From NCBI GenBank assembly GCA_004145795.1, contig SEIO01000004.1, forward strand, positions 80,847-144,846: 64,000 nucleotides of DNA, read 5' to 3'. The notes under the pieces are model-generated. The model was given only the letters and a program-made list of their open reading frames with translations. It was not told the origin of the DNA and did no database searches. Source of the DNA: Lentibacillus lipolyticus (GTDB lineage Bacteria > Bacillota > Bacilli > Bacillales > Amphibacillaceae). The translations under genes and the position numbers were made by a program. Shown here one piece after another: positions 1 to 9,227 of the stretch; the first letter of the stretch is position 1; the number at the start of each line of letters is the position of its first letter.

Positions 1-101
1 TGAAGTTTCAATTGAAAAGGGAACAGATTTTATGAAAGATATGCCGTCTTCTGGGGAACAAATAAGCATGTACGGTAACATTTTTATAAGGAGGATACAG
101 C
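1..101. other. Upstream edge, no gene called
   Basis: This is the sequence before the first gene. One + strand frame is open from the window edge to about base 118, but it has no recognisable protein signature, so I call no partial gene. A strong ribosome binding site AAGGAGG at 88-94 belongs to the gene starting at 102. No clear promoter is visible. Confidence 0.5.
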
Positions 102-530
102 ATGACATCGCTCAATGAGGTTATGACCACTGATATTGCAGTCTGCCGTAAAGAAGATACGTTATATGATGCAGCAGTGAAGATGAAGGAACAAAATGTA
201 GGGGTTATCCCGGTATGTTCTGAAGATAAGAAGCTGCACGGTGTTATTACGGACCGTGATCTGGTATTGCGCGGATATGCCGAAAAAAGGTCCGATTCCG
301 CGGCCGTTCATGAAGTAATGAGCAATGAACTCCACTATGAATCCCCGGACACAACCGTGCAGGAAGCTGCTGACACCATGGCACAGAAGCAAATCCGCCG
401 CCTGCCGGTAGTGGAAAACGGGAAGCTTGCAGGGATTGTTTCACTTGGAGATCTGTCACTCGAAGAGAAATCGAATGAGGCTGCGGGCAGTGCACTGGAA
501 GAAATTTCGGAGCGGCCAGAGTTTCATTAA
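102..530 (+). CDS. ylbB: CBS-domain protein YlbB
   Basis: A cytoplasmic 142-residue protein made almost entirely of a pair of CBS domains (about residues 7-60 and 70-125). CBS pairs bind adenosyl ligands and act as energy or redox sensors; the partner is unknown. Typical CBS motifs are visible, such as VGVIPV followed by GVITDRDL in the first repeat and IRRLPVV followed by GIVSLGDL in the second. The start is set by AAGGAGG seven bases upstream. A terminator follows directly, so it is probably transcribed alone. The name rests on the match to the B. subtilis ylb gene order; the function is not known. Confidence 0.85.
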   Translation: MTSLNEVMTTDIAVCRKEDTLYDAAVKMKEQNVGVIPVCSEDKKLHGVITDRDLVLRGYAEKRSDSAAVHEVMSNELHYESPDTTVQEAADTMAQKQIRRLPVVENGKLAGIVSLGDLSLEEKSNEAAGSALEEISERPEFH

Positions 531-550
531 TATAGTAAAGTATAATATAA

Positions 551-587
551 ACAACCGTATGATACAGATACATACGGTTGTTTTTTT
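551..587 (+). terminator. Rho-independent terminator after ylbB
   Basis: A perfect 10-bp stem (551-560 with 572-581, ACAACCGTAT arm) is followed by a run of T. It separates ylbB from ylbC. Confidence 0.85.
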
Positions 588-741
588 ATTTGCAGGAAAA
601 CAGGGAGTACAGGAAATGGCAGCTTGGGTCAAATCAACCAAGTGACTCATTTTTTCCAGCAAGGAAGCATAAAAGGAGCATGTATCTGCTACCTGTGGCA
701 TATAGTTTACTGTAAAAGACTTAATAGAAGGGGAAGCATTT

Positions 742-1803
742 ATGCGGCTGATACGTATTGCAATACTCGTATTATTGGTTATTTCAGGAGTCTATTATTT
801 ACTCGATGAGTATAAACTGCTGCCGGATGGAACCGTTGAGCAACTCACTCAAACTAAACAGAAGGACAGTAAACTCGAAACGAAAGAAATTCCTAAAGCC
901 CAATCGGCAATGCCTTATACAGGTGATATTTTTCAATGGATTGGTAAAGAGGCGGAGAAACTGACAGAGAGTTTCGGCAAACCACTAAGAAAAGATTTGA
1001 GTGCTTACGGTTATGAGTGGTGGATCTATACTGATGGTCAGGAAAATTACATTCAATTTGGGATTGATGATAACGCCATTAAGACACTTTATGCGGCTGG
1101 AGAGGGAGTGTCCCTTGCCCCTATTCACATTGGGCAAGATTATGCATCAGTGAAAAAGCAAGTGTCTTTCCCAAGGGAAGTAACCTATAGCAAAGATTTT
1201 TCATCGTATACATTTCATCTAACGGATGAGGAACGTGCGGCACGACCGTTAGTAAAAGTTACGGATAATTTGTTTATGCAGCTTTATTTTGATACGTTTA
1301 CGGATAAATTAGCGGGCGTTCGTGTTCTGACTGCTGATATATTGCTTCTGCATCGCCCATACGAAATGAAATATCGGGGGGAACTGCCGGAAAAACCAGT
1401 ACCTGAAGAAAAAGAACAAGAACGAATTGATAGAGGAATGGAGCAGCAGATATTCCATATGACCAATATATTCCGTTCTCAGCATGGGAAAGAAATATTA
1501 GAATGGGATGACACCGTCCGTGATGTGGCCTACCTTCACAGTAAGGATATGGCAGAGAAAAACTACTTTTCTCATTATGGCAAGGACGGGAATGGACTGA
1601 AAGAGCGACTGGCTTCCAAAGAAGTGATGTACATGTCAGCAGGAGAAAACATTGCTGCACAATATCCTGATGCACAGGCGGCTATGCACGGTTGGCTGAA
1701 TAGTCAGGGCCACCGCGAGGCACTCCTGAAAAACGGTTATACACACCTTGGTACAGGAGTTTACAAGTCCTATTACACACAAAACTTTGTGAAGAAACAA
1801 TGA
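742..1803 (+). CDS. ylbC: Membrane-anchored CAP-domain protein YlbC
   Basis: A 353-residue protein with an N-terminal hydrophobic segment (about residues 5-22) that is a signal anchor or uncleaved signal peptide, so the rest is extracytoplasmic. Residues about 60-200 fit the CAP-associated N-terminal domain seen in Bacillus YlbC. Residues about 230-350 are a CAP/SCP domain, with the signatures HSKDMAEKNYFSHYGKDG, AGENIA and GWLNSQGHREALL. The family is related to PR-1 and YkwD-type secreted proteins; the molecular function is unknown. The start ATG has GAAGGGG nine to ten bases upstream. Confidence 0.88.
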   Translation: MRLIRIAILVLLVISGVYYLLDEYKLLPDGTVEQLTQTKQKDSKLETKEIPKAQSAMPYTGDIFQWIGKEAEKLTESFGKPLRKDLSAYGYEWWIYTDGQENYIQFGIDDNAIKTLYAAGEGVSLAPIHIGQDYASVKKQVSFPREVTYSKDFSSYTFHLTDEERAARPLVKVTDNLFMQLYFDTFTDKLAGVRVLTADILLLHRPYEMKYRGELPEKPVPEEKEQERIDRGMEQQIFHMTNIFRSQHGKEILEWDDTVRDVAYLHSKDMAEKNYFSHYGKDGNGLKERLASKEVMYMSAGENIAAQYPDAQAAMHGWLNSQGHREALLKNGYTHLGTGVYKSYYTQNFVKKQ

Positions 1804-1833
1804 ATAAAAAGCATAGTGATTTCTCCCTTAGGC

Positions 1834-1861
1834 ACAGTATCTGCCCGGCTTTCATAAACTA
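1834..1861 (+). promoter_or_regulatory. Candidate SigK promoter for ylbD
   Basis: AC at 1834-1835 is separated by exactly 17 bases from CATAAACTA at 1853-1861. This fits the SigK consensus (AC, then CATANNNTA). It lies about 38 bases before ylbD, whose product is annotated as a spore coat protein in B. subtilis. The fit is to a short degenerate consensus, so chance cannot be excluded. Confidence 0.4.
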
Positions 1862-1898
1862 ATCAGTAACAAGATATCTGTTGCTGAGGTGAGTGGAT

Positions 1899-2309
1899 AT
1901 GAGTGATAATCTCCATCCAAGTGTAAAAGAGTTTAAAGAATTCCTGCAGCGGCACCCGAAGCTGGTGGAAGAGGTACGGCGCAGTGGAAGAGGGTGGCAG
2001 GAATACTATGAGAAATGGGCATTACTTGGGGAAGACGATCCAATGTGGGAAAAGTATCGGAGCGAGGAAACGTCGAAAACCGGGAAGAAGAAGACCGGGG
2101 GAAAAAAAGAAATGATGGAAAAGCTTGTGCAAATGTCAGAGAATATTGATATGGATAAATTCCAATCACAAGTAGATAACATCAATAGTGCAATCACCAC
2201 AGTACAGGAACTGCTGCATCAATTTCAGCCATCCGACAAGTCGTCCCAGCATCCATTTGATGCACCATTCCGAAACAACCAACGGCCATTCGGCAACTTC
2301 CGGGATTGA
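1899..2309 (+). CDS. ylbD: Spore coat protein YlbD
   Basis: A 136-residue hydrophilic protein. The N-terminal part (HPSVKEFKEFLQRHPKLVEEVR, residues about 5-26) and the GWQEYYEKWALLGEDD stretch are typical of YlbD, a putative spore coat component. A lysine-rich linker and a helical C-terminal half follow. I take ATG 1899 because the ribosome binding site GAGGT ends eight bases before it; a GTG at 1893 would be only two bases away. The gene is followed by ylbE, whose ribosome binding site overlaps the ylbD stop, so the two are translationally close. A SigK-like promoter lies upstream. Confidence 0.85.
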   Translation: MSDNLHPSVKEFKEFLQRHPKLVEEVRRSGRGWQEYYEKWALLGEDDPMWEKYRSEETSKTGKKKTGGKKEMMEKLVQMSENIDMDKFQSQVDNINSAITTVQELLHQFQPSDKSSQHPFDAPFRNNQRPFGNFRD

Positions 2310-2318
2310 GGTGGGATT

Positions 2319-2552
2319 ATGCAGATATCAGTTCAGCAATTTTTGCAGGCAAATCCGAAACTGGCTCATTTCGTGCGTTTTAACCCGGAATGGTATCGCT
2401 ACTTGACAAGACATCCGGAAAGGGTAGTGGAACTGGAGAATGCATCAAAAGTGTTCTATGGAAAAACATTGCCCCAGCAAGCGGATAAAATAAAAAATCA
2501 TATGCAAATGGCAACGATGCTAATGCAGTTTACCGATTTGATGAAGGATTGA
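2319..2552 (+). CDS. ylbE: YlbE-like protein
   Basis: A small 77-residue soluble protein. The motif PKLAHFVRFNPEWYRYLTR (residues about 12-30) is characteristic of the YlbE family, whose function is unknown. Its ribosome binding site GAGGTGG overlaps the ylbD stop codon, so it is probably co-transcribed with ylbD in the late mother cell. That timing is inferred from context and the upstream SigK-like site. Confidence 0.8.
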   Translation: MQISVQQFLQANPKLAHFVRFNPEWYRYLTRHPERVVELENASKVFYGKTLPQQADKIKNHMQMATMLMQFTDLMKD

Positions 2553-2611
2553 CTATGGCAGCGGTTTAATTTCCAGCGATTCCATGATAAGATAAAAATG
2601 GAGGTGAAAGA

Positions 2612-3043
2612 ATGATAGGGACAATGGAGTATGCAGAAATACTAGATCATTCGGAGCTAGTCAGTGAGATGATCTTACAATCTGATGTCATGGAATCCTA
2701 TGAACAAGCCCGTAAATCAATGGACGAAGATAAGGAAGCGCAGCGGCTAATACGTGCGTTTAATGATATAAAAGAACAATATGAGGAAGTTCAGCGTTTT
2801 GGAAGATACCATCCGGACTATAATGAAATAATGAAAAAGGTGCGTTCTTCCAAACGGGAAATGGACATGAATGATAAAGTGGCAGCGTTTAAAGTGGCAG
2901 AGCGCAATTTACAGAAAATGCTCGATGAAGTCAGCGAATATATTGCGTTCAGTGTCAGTGACCAAATTAAAGCTCCGAAAGATGGGGCAGCACTGACAGA
3001 GACTGGATGCGGCCACGGGGGAGCATGCGGCTGCAGTGCGTGA
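2612..3043 (+). CDS. ylbF: YlbF, Y-complex (RicF) regulatory protein
   Basis: A 143-residue, mostly helical protein of the YlbF/YmcA family. In B. subtilis YlbF, YmcA and YaaT form the Y-complex, which carries iron-sulfur clusters, influences RNase Y-dependent mRNA processing, and affects competence, biofilm formation and sporulation. The helical core spans residues about 10-115. The C-terminal tail CGHGGACGCSA has three cysteines (133, 139, 141) that fit cluster ligation in this family. The start has GGAGGTG six bases upstream. It is followed by ylbG as in B. subtilis. Confidence 0.9.
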   Translation: MIGTMEYAEILDHSELVSEMILQSDVMESYEQARKSMDEDKEAQRLIRAFNDIKEQYEEVQRFGRYHPDYNEIMKKVRSSKREMDMNDKVAAFKVAERNLQKMLDEVSEYIAFSVSDQIKAPKDGAALTETGCGHGGACGCSA

Positions 3044-3110
3044 ACAGATGGTATCCCCAGCCGTACTCTAGTCCGCATTTCTGCAAATAAAAGGGTAGTG
3101 AGGTTGCTGT

Positions 3111-3386
3111 ATGAGAGCGAAACGCCAGGGACTGATTGTCTGGTTCAAGCATATGAAGAACATCCGCCATATTAAACGGTACGGACATTTGGTCTATTCA
3201 TCAAAGAAACTGAAATATGCCGTGCTGTACACTGATCAGGAAACGCTTGACCGTACAGAGGCTAAATTGTTGAAGTTGCCATTTGTTTCCAAGGTAGAAC
3301 GGTCACAAAAGCCGTTTGTGCGAACGGACTATGAAAATGCAAAGCCAGATAAGGCGAAACAATACGATTATAAAATGGGCATATAA
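3111..3386 (+). CDS. ylbG: UPF0298 (DUF2129) protein YlbG
   Basis: A 91-residue basic protein of the DUF2129 family. Typical segments are QGLIVWFKHMKNIRHIKRYG near the N-terminus and the DQETLDRTEAKLLKLPFVSKVERS stretch in the middle, given here in part. Function unknown. Its stop codon lies inside the 5' arm of the following terminator hairpin. It is placed directly after ylbF, as in other Bacillaceae. Confidence 0.85.
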   Translation: MRAKRQGLIVWFKHMKNIRHIKRYGHLVYSSKKLKYAVLYTDQETLDRTEAKLLKLPFVSKVERSQKPFVRTDYENAKPDKAKQYDYKMGI

Positions 3387-3428
3387 ACCTTTGCGGGGGA
3401 TACATAACCTTTCCCGCAAAGGTTTTTC
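3386..3428 (+). terminator. Terminator after ylbG
   Basis: A 12-bp stem (3386-3397 AACCTTTGCGGG with 3413-3424) is followed by TTTTTC. Repeat element A begins about 30 bases downstream. Confidence 0.85.
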
Positions 3429-3458
3429 TATGTTGTTTGTGACTATCAGTTTTCGCAG

Positions 3459-3895
3459 TTGATATATAATGCTACATAACATCAAAATATTGAGTGCTAT
3501 AACACACGCTCCGTAAAAACACTACGCTTTCCGTGGGCTTGTCCTCAGCCTCCTCGAAAAAGAAGATCGCTTTTTCTGCGGGGTCTTCACACTGCGCATT
3601 CCCACAGGAGTCTTCGTGTTTTTACTCCGCTAGTTTTGCGTGTTTATAAGCTATTTGTTCAAGCAGGAATCATTATAAAAAAACGCATGATAACACTTCA
3701 CTAGTTCGGGTGAGCGGAGGGCGGTGACTCCTGCGGGAACAGCGCGTGTCCGAAGACCCCGCAGCGGCGGTTTTCCGCGAGGAGGCTGAGGCCGTGCCCG
3801 CGGAAAGCATCCGCCCGGAGCGTTCCCGGACGGTGGACGAAAAGTCGTCGTACCTATAGAGAACATTTCACTAGTTACGACGCATTATATACATA
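3459..3895. repeat. MITE-like structured repeat, copy A
   Basis: The ends are inverted: GTTGATATATAATGCTACATAAC from 3458 and its inverted counterpart GTTACGACGCATTATATACAT at 3875-3895. The inside holds two large stem-loop modules. Module 1 (about 3508-3634) has arms GTAAAAACAC and GTGTTTTTAC around TCTGCGGGGTCTTC and its partner. Module 2 (about 3713-3822) is a G+C-rich hairpin with GGGCGG and CCGCCC arms. Bases 3481-3712 are nearly identical to the reverse complement of 61985-62217, and module 2 is nearly identical to 34832-34945. No transposase is encoded; short ORFs inside are by-products. Confidence 0.8.
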
Positions 3896-4230
3896 TTGCG
3901 TCAAAAGAAATATAAAAAGACATAAAAAAAGAAAAAACCTGCAGATATAACTCTGCAGGTCCTTTTGTTTTCACGCTGGAAAACAAAAAGGCAAAGGGAG
4001 AGGAGAAACCGGAGGAAGAACTTATGGGGAAGTGTAAGTCTTCTCCGAGTTTTTGAAACAGCCAAGCAATGTTTAGCTGTTTCATTACCCTAGTATGACC
4101 ACTGTTTCTTTTTATATACGTGAAATCATAAATTTTTTTCGGTGCTAGAATAAAAAATGAAAGTACATTTAGCCTTTAGGTCTTGCGCTTTTTTCTGGTT
4201 ACGATTATTATGATTTATTGAGGTGGTTGC
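3896..4230. other. Intergenic region with three hairpins, before rsmD
   Basis: No gene. Three inverted repeats are visible: ACCTGCAG with CTGCAGGT at about 3937-3960; CCTTTTGTTTTC at 3961-3972 with its partner at 3979-3991; and TGAAACAGC with GCTGTTTCA at 4054-4084. The first could terminate transcription on the - strand, where it is followed by a T-rich stretch. The roles of the others are unknown. The rsmD ribosome binding site GAGGTGG is at the end of the region. Confidence 0.6.
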
Positions 4231-5285
<1,055 letters not shown>

Positions 5286-5295
5286 TCAGATTGTA

Positions 5296-5323
5296 AAAAG
5301 ATGTTGCATATGCAACATCTTTT
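5296..5323. terminator. Bidirectional terminator between coaD and ylbJ
   Basis: A nearly perfect palindrome, AAAAGATGTTGCA and its complement, lies between convergent genes. T runs follow on both strands, and the ylbJ stop codon lies at its edge. Confidence 0.85.
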
Positions 5324-6536
5324 AGCTTTTCAGTTGGCGTTTAAGCAGGACAAGTACGGCGATAAACAGAAAGATGAATGTAATGATAGGACCGGTTTCA
5401 GCAAGCATATATAACAATTGGCTCCATGATTCTTCCTGCACATTTCCGGCAACTGGCACCCCTTTAAAATCAAAAGACGTTCGATTCAGATATAGTGGGG
5501 TATAAAAGATAACCGTAAGGATGGCTGCGAACAGTCCATGCAGAATACGTGCAAAAAAGTAAGGAGCAAACCGGATGTCGGATGATGCAATGATACTGGC
5601 GACTTGTGCTTGTACAGACAGGCCGTTAAAACCTAAGATGAAACTGACAACAATAATTTTTTCCAGCAGATTCGCAGCGTCATTCTGCGAAATTAAATTG
5701 GTCCCCAGTGTGATTTCAAAGAGACCGGAAAATAGAGGAACCGCAAGTTCAGCTGGTATTGTGAAGAATTTCAACAGATATTGGAATAGAAAAGCGATTG
5801 CCTGTGTGATGCCTGCAATATACAGCAATTTGGTAAAAACAGAAAACAATATAATAAATCCGCCAACCATGACAAGTGTCTGGATGGAATTAAGCACAGC
5901 ATCCCCGACGATTTTTCCGAAAGGGCGCGGGTCATTCACTCTTGTCCGATGCATTTCCCGGAAAGCCCGGAGAATGGAGACTTTTTGTTTTTCTGTTTTG
6001 GCAGTTTCTAACTGTTTTTCTTTATTTCGCCCATAAAAACGCATGCACACACCAACAAGTGCATTGCCGATATAGTGGGATGCAGCCAGAACGACACCCA
6101 ATTTCACATCATAAAAGAATCCGACTGATACAGCTCCAAAGATAAACAGCGGACTGGAAGCATTCGTGAATGATACGAGCCGTTCGGCTTGTACGCGTGT
6201 CAGCTGTTTTTCTTCCCGAAGCCGTGTTGCTATTTTGGCGCCGGTAGGATACCCGCTGGCCATTCCCATTGCCCAGGCAAAGCTTCCGACACCGGGGACG
6301 TTAAACAAAGGCCGCATGATTGGTTCAAAAAGAACGCCGATAAATTTAACAAAGCCAAATCCAATCAGCAGTTCAGCCGTAATAAAAAAAGGAAGTAATG
6401 ACGGGAAAACAATTTCCCACCACATATTCAGTCCTCGTATACTTGCTTCAAGGGATTGATCTGGGAACCTGATTAACGAAATGGCAACAAACGCAGTTAT
6501 ACTTGAGAATGCAATTGTCTTTATTTGCTGTTTCAA
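5322..6536 (-). CDS. ylbJ: Sporulation integral membrane protein YlbJ
   Basis: A 404-residue polytopic membrane protein with nucleoside-recognition (Gate) type segments, including the SGYPTGAKIATRL motif. YlbJ is needed for normal sporulation in B. subtilis and is homologous to SpoVV-type transporters; the substrate is not established here. I use the TTG start at 6536 because AGGAGG lies seven bases upstream; the ATG at 6575 has no such site. The neighbouring patatin-like gene ylbK of B. subtilis is absent. It is convergent with coaD and divergent from ylbL. Confidence 0.88.
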   Translation of the reverse strand: MKQQIKTIAFSSITAFVAISLIRFPDQSLEASIRGLNMWWEIVFPSLLPFFITAELLIGFGFVKFIGVLFEPIMRPLFNVPGVGSFAWAMGMASGYPTGAKIATRLREEKQLTRVQAERLVSFTNASSPLFIFGAVSVGFFYDVKLGVVLAASHYIGNALVGVCMRFYGRNKEKQLETAKTEKQKVSILRAFREMHRTRVNDPRPFGKIVGDAVLNSIQTLVMVGGFIILFSVFTKLLYIAGITQAIAFLFQYLLKFFTIPAELAVPLFSGLFEITLGTNLISQNDAANLLEKIIVVSFILGFNGLSVQAQVASIIASSDIRFAPYFFARILHGLFAAILTVIFYTPLYLNRTSFDFKGVPVAGNVQEESWSQLLYMLAETGPIITFIFLFIAVLVLLKRQLKS

Positions 6537-6669
6537 TGTCCGGCCTCCTATTGACAAGCTGATCCTGTACTTCATTTTCTGATAGTAGTAGAATAGTGCT
6601 AGCTTCGTTTATCGTACGTCTGTTTTGGGTCATCAACTGAATCGTACAAGTCTATATCAATATACGCAC

Positions 6670-6696
6670 ATACATCCTATTTTTATGACATACACT
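6670..6696 (+). promoter_or_regulatory. Candidate SigE-type promoter before ylbL
   Basis: ATA at 6670-6672 and CATACACT at 6689-6696 are separated by 16 bases, which fits the SigE pattern (ATA, 16-18 bases, CATACAHT). It is oriented towards ylbL. The pattern is short and ylbL is not known to me as a SigE gene, so this is tentative. Confidence 0.28.
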
Positions 6697-6745
6697 TTGG
6701 ATACACCGATAAATGGTACTGCCAGAAGGTGAAAGGGGTTTTACG

Positions 6746-7762
6746 TTGCAATTCACAAAAAAACATATTCTATTTTTAATTGTCGTCATTGGTATTGCTT
6801 CATTTATTTCGGTTTATAAACTGCCTTATTATATATATAAACCTGGGGGTGCTGATGCACTTAACCCAATTGTAGAAGTGGAGAGCGGATATAACAGTGA
6901 GGGTGATATGCACTTGGTCACTATTCGGGGAGGGCAGGCAACCCCTATCCAGTACTTATGGGCAAAAATTCTTCCGCACCGTGAAGTTCTTCCACTCCAT
7001 CAAGTCCGGCCAGAGGGAGTATCAGAGGATGAATACTATCATGCCCAGCTGCAGATGATGGAAAGTTCACAGGAGGCTTCAACCGTAGTTGCTTATAAAG
7101 CAGCAAATGAGGACATCGACATAACTTATAACGGTGTGTTTGTCGTTTCCACCGTGGAAGGAATGCCTGCAGATGGTATTCTTAAGCCGGGAGACCGCAT
7201 TACGGAAATTGATGGCCAAGCCATTCAGGAATCCAGTGATTTGATCGACTACGTTAAAACGAAAGAAGCAGGTGAAACAATTAAAGCTACGATAGAAAGG
7301 GAGGATGATCAGCTGACGAAAACAATCAAATTAAAAGCATTCCCGGAAAATGACAATAAAGCAGGAATCGGCATTAGGCTAGTGACAGACAGGGAGGTGG
7401 AAGTCAATCCGGAGGTTAATTTTTCCAGTGGCAATATTGGTGGGCCAAGCGCTGGGCTAATGTTTTCCCTGGAAATATATGACCAGTTGACGAAGACTGA
7501 TTTAACGAAGGGTTACCAGATTGCCGGGACTGGTGAAATTGATTATCAGGGCAATGTGTTGCCTATTGGCGGAATCAAGAAAAAAGTCATTGCAGCTGAG
7601 AATGAGGGGTGTGATGTTTTCTTTGCACCGAATGAAGGCGGTGCGAAAGACTCAAATTACAATGCAGCCGTAACTGCCGCTGAAGAGATTGGTACCGATA
7701 TGGAAATTGTTCCAGTCGATACATTTACGGATGCATTAGATTACTTGGAGCAGCTTCGCTAG
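6746..7762 (+). CDS. ylbL: SepM/YlbL family PDZ-Lon serine protease
   Basis: A 338-residue membrane-anchored protease. Residues about 5-23 form the anchor, residues about 110-190 form a PDZ domain (VEGMPADGILKPGDRITEIDG), and the C-terminal third is a Lon-type proteolytic domain. The catalytic Ser is in GGPSAG (near residue 236) and the Lys is in PIGGIKKKVIAA. Homologues process peptides outside the membrane (SepM) or contribute to SOS checkpoint recovery (YlbL of B. subtilis). I choose TTG 6746 because AAAGGGG lies seven bases upstream; an ATG at 6713 has no clear site. It is convergent with tmcAL. Confidence 0.9.
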   Translation: MQFTKKHILFLIVVIGIASFISVYKLPYYIYKPGGADALNPIVEVESGYNSEGDMHLVTIRGGQATPIQYLWAKILPHREVLPLHQVRPEGVSEDEYYHAQLQMMESSQEASTVVAYKAANEDIDITYNGVFVVSTVEGMPADGILKPGDRITEIDGQAIQESSDLIDYVKTKEAGETIKATIEREDDQLTKTIKLKAFPENDNKAGIGIRLVTDREVEVNPEVNFSSGNIGGPSAGLMFSLEIYDQLTKTDLTKGYQIAGTGEIDYQGNVLPIGGIKKKVIAAENEGCDVFFAPNEGGAKDSNYNAAVTAAEEIGTDMEIVPVDTFTDALDYLEQLR

Positions 7763-7771
7763 AAACGAAAT

Positions 7772-7810
7772 AAAAAAACAGGGGGATGTTTTCAGGAGCA
7801 ATCCCCTCTG
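7772..7810 (-). terminator. Terminator of tmcAL, possibly shared with ylbL
   Basis: A stem of about 9 bp (7779-7787 with 7801-7810) carries a long T run on the - strand side, which suits termination of the leftward gene tmcAL. Confidence 0.7.
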
Positions 7811-7823
7811 TATGTGTGGAGCA

Positions 7824-9041
7824 TTATTCAATGATGATAGGCGGCTGTAATTCCTGCCGATGAAAGTGCATCCGTTTGTCAGCAGGAAGGACACTGTAAT
7901 AGGCGCTGCTGGCTTTTTCTTCAATGGACAGCAGCGAATCCGCAGTACCATGAGTGAGCTTGGTGATTAGTGGAACGTTCATATCTTTTTTCTGTTTATT
8001 TAAATAAGCCTGTCCGGTTTTTGTCATTCCGAGCAGCCTGACATAAGGGACTGTTTTGGTATCTTTTAATTGGCGCATATCTGATGTCGTTGTGTTTGTC
8101 AGAATATGTGCGAACATTCGCTGAAGGCGTGTCCATGTATAGCGTTTTGTCTTGATCCGTCGTACCCAATCATGGAACGAAGTGGCTTGATGTGCTGTTT
8201 TTTTGATTCGGTATTCCAACCCTTCATCCACACCATGGATAGCCGCAAGTTCCCTTGTTGTCATCGTCATAACACGATAGTGGACAAAATCGAAATAGTC
8301 CTCCCAGGAATGCCAAATACTACTGTTATGTTTATACTGATGCAGCTGACGGACCGTTTCCTCTGGAAGTGTTTCCGCTATGTCGTCAGACAGGCTTCCA
8401 GCTGTCAACAGGTTGCGGCGAATGCTTGTAGCGCTGGCAATCGACCCAATCATTGTCTGATCGTGGTAATGGCTTTTATTTCGCTTAATAGCCAATGGAG
8501 TGATAGGCAGCTGGTGATCCATAATTGTCCGGACATAGCTGAAACCAAGAATGTTATTGGGCTGGGACAGATCCATTTGTTCTGTGGTAAGGCCGATAGC
8601 TTCGTATGCATGCTTGCTGGCCTTTGGAAAAGCCATCCCCTCCCCAAGATATTCTTTGAGGAGTTCCTTATATACAGCTTCATGCTGTCTAAAAATGTGG
8701 TATCCTTCCGTAAAGTGTTCTGCGGCACCGGATTCGCTGCCGAAGCAAATACTTGATACACCGCTTTCATGAAGTGTGCGGACGGCGCCTTCGGCAAATA
8801 AATCACTGCTTTGGACAGCATATAAAAAGGGCAGTTCCAGAACAATATCAACCCCTTCTGATAAAGCAGCTTTTGCCCGGTGGAATTTATCGATAATAGC
8901 TGGCTCACCGCGCTGGAGAAAAGGCCCGCTCATGACAGCAATCATGCATTCGGCTCCTGATACCTTTTTGGATTGCTGGATGTGATAAACATGGCCATTG
9001 TGAAACGGATTATATTCAACAATTAGACCGCAAGCTTTCAT
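7824..9041 (-). CDS. tmcAL: tRNA(Met) cytidine acetate ligase TmcAL
   Basis: A 405-residue enzyme (YlbM) that uses acetate and ATP to make N4-acetylcytidine at the wobble position of elongator tRNA(Met). The nucleotidyltransferase signature GLIVEYNPFHNGHVYHI is at the N-terminus, with the HxGH element in FHNGH. MSGPFLQRGEPA, LELPF and FGSESG are also conserved. The start has GGTGGAG upstream. It is the leftward partner of a divergent pair with ylbN. Length is normal for the family. Confidence 0.92.
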   Translation of the reverse strand: MKACGLIVEYNPFHNGHVYHIQQSKKVSGAECMIAVMSGPFLQRGEPAIIDKFHRAKAALSEGVDIVLELPFLYAVQSSDLFAEGAVRTLHESGVSSICFGSESGAAEHFTEGYHIFRQHEAVYKELLKEYLGEGMAFPKASKHAYEAIGLTTEQMDLSQPNNILGFSYVRTIMDHQLPITPLAIKRNKSHYHDQTMIGSIASATSIRRNLLTAGSLSDDIAETLPEETVRQLHQYKHNSSIWHSWEDYFDFVHYRVMTMTTRELAAIHGVDEGLEYRIKKTAHQATSFHDWVRRIKTKRYTWTRLQRMFAHILTNTTTSDMRQLKDTKTVPYVRLLGMTKTGQAYLNKQKKDMNVPLITKLTHGTADSLLSIEEKASSAYYSVLPADKRMHFHRQELQPPIIIE

Positions 9042-9171
9042 AAACGCTCCACCCCCGTGTATGGACTGCGTCTTATTGTATCAAAAAATTAGGAAAGCCG
9101 CATTCCCGAATGAGTTGCAAGAGACAAATTGGGGAATACTGTTAAAAGGCTCATGCTGTAAAGAAAAAATG

Positions 9172-9200
9172 TTGACAAAATAGCTTTTTCCTTTTAAAAT
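9172..9200 (+). promoter_or_regulatory. SigA promoter for ylbN-rpmF
   Basis: TTGACA at 9172-9177 and TAAAAT at 9195-9200 are 17 bases apart. They lie 28 bases before the ylbN start. Confidence 0.8.
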
Positions 9201-9227
9201 AACTCTTGTTGCCTTGAGGTGATATTA

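Noticed and set aside
8106-8756. 216-codon frame opposite tmcAL
   Set aside because: It is antisense to a well-supported gene, with low-complexity Cys- and His-rich translation and no ribosome binding site.
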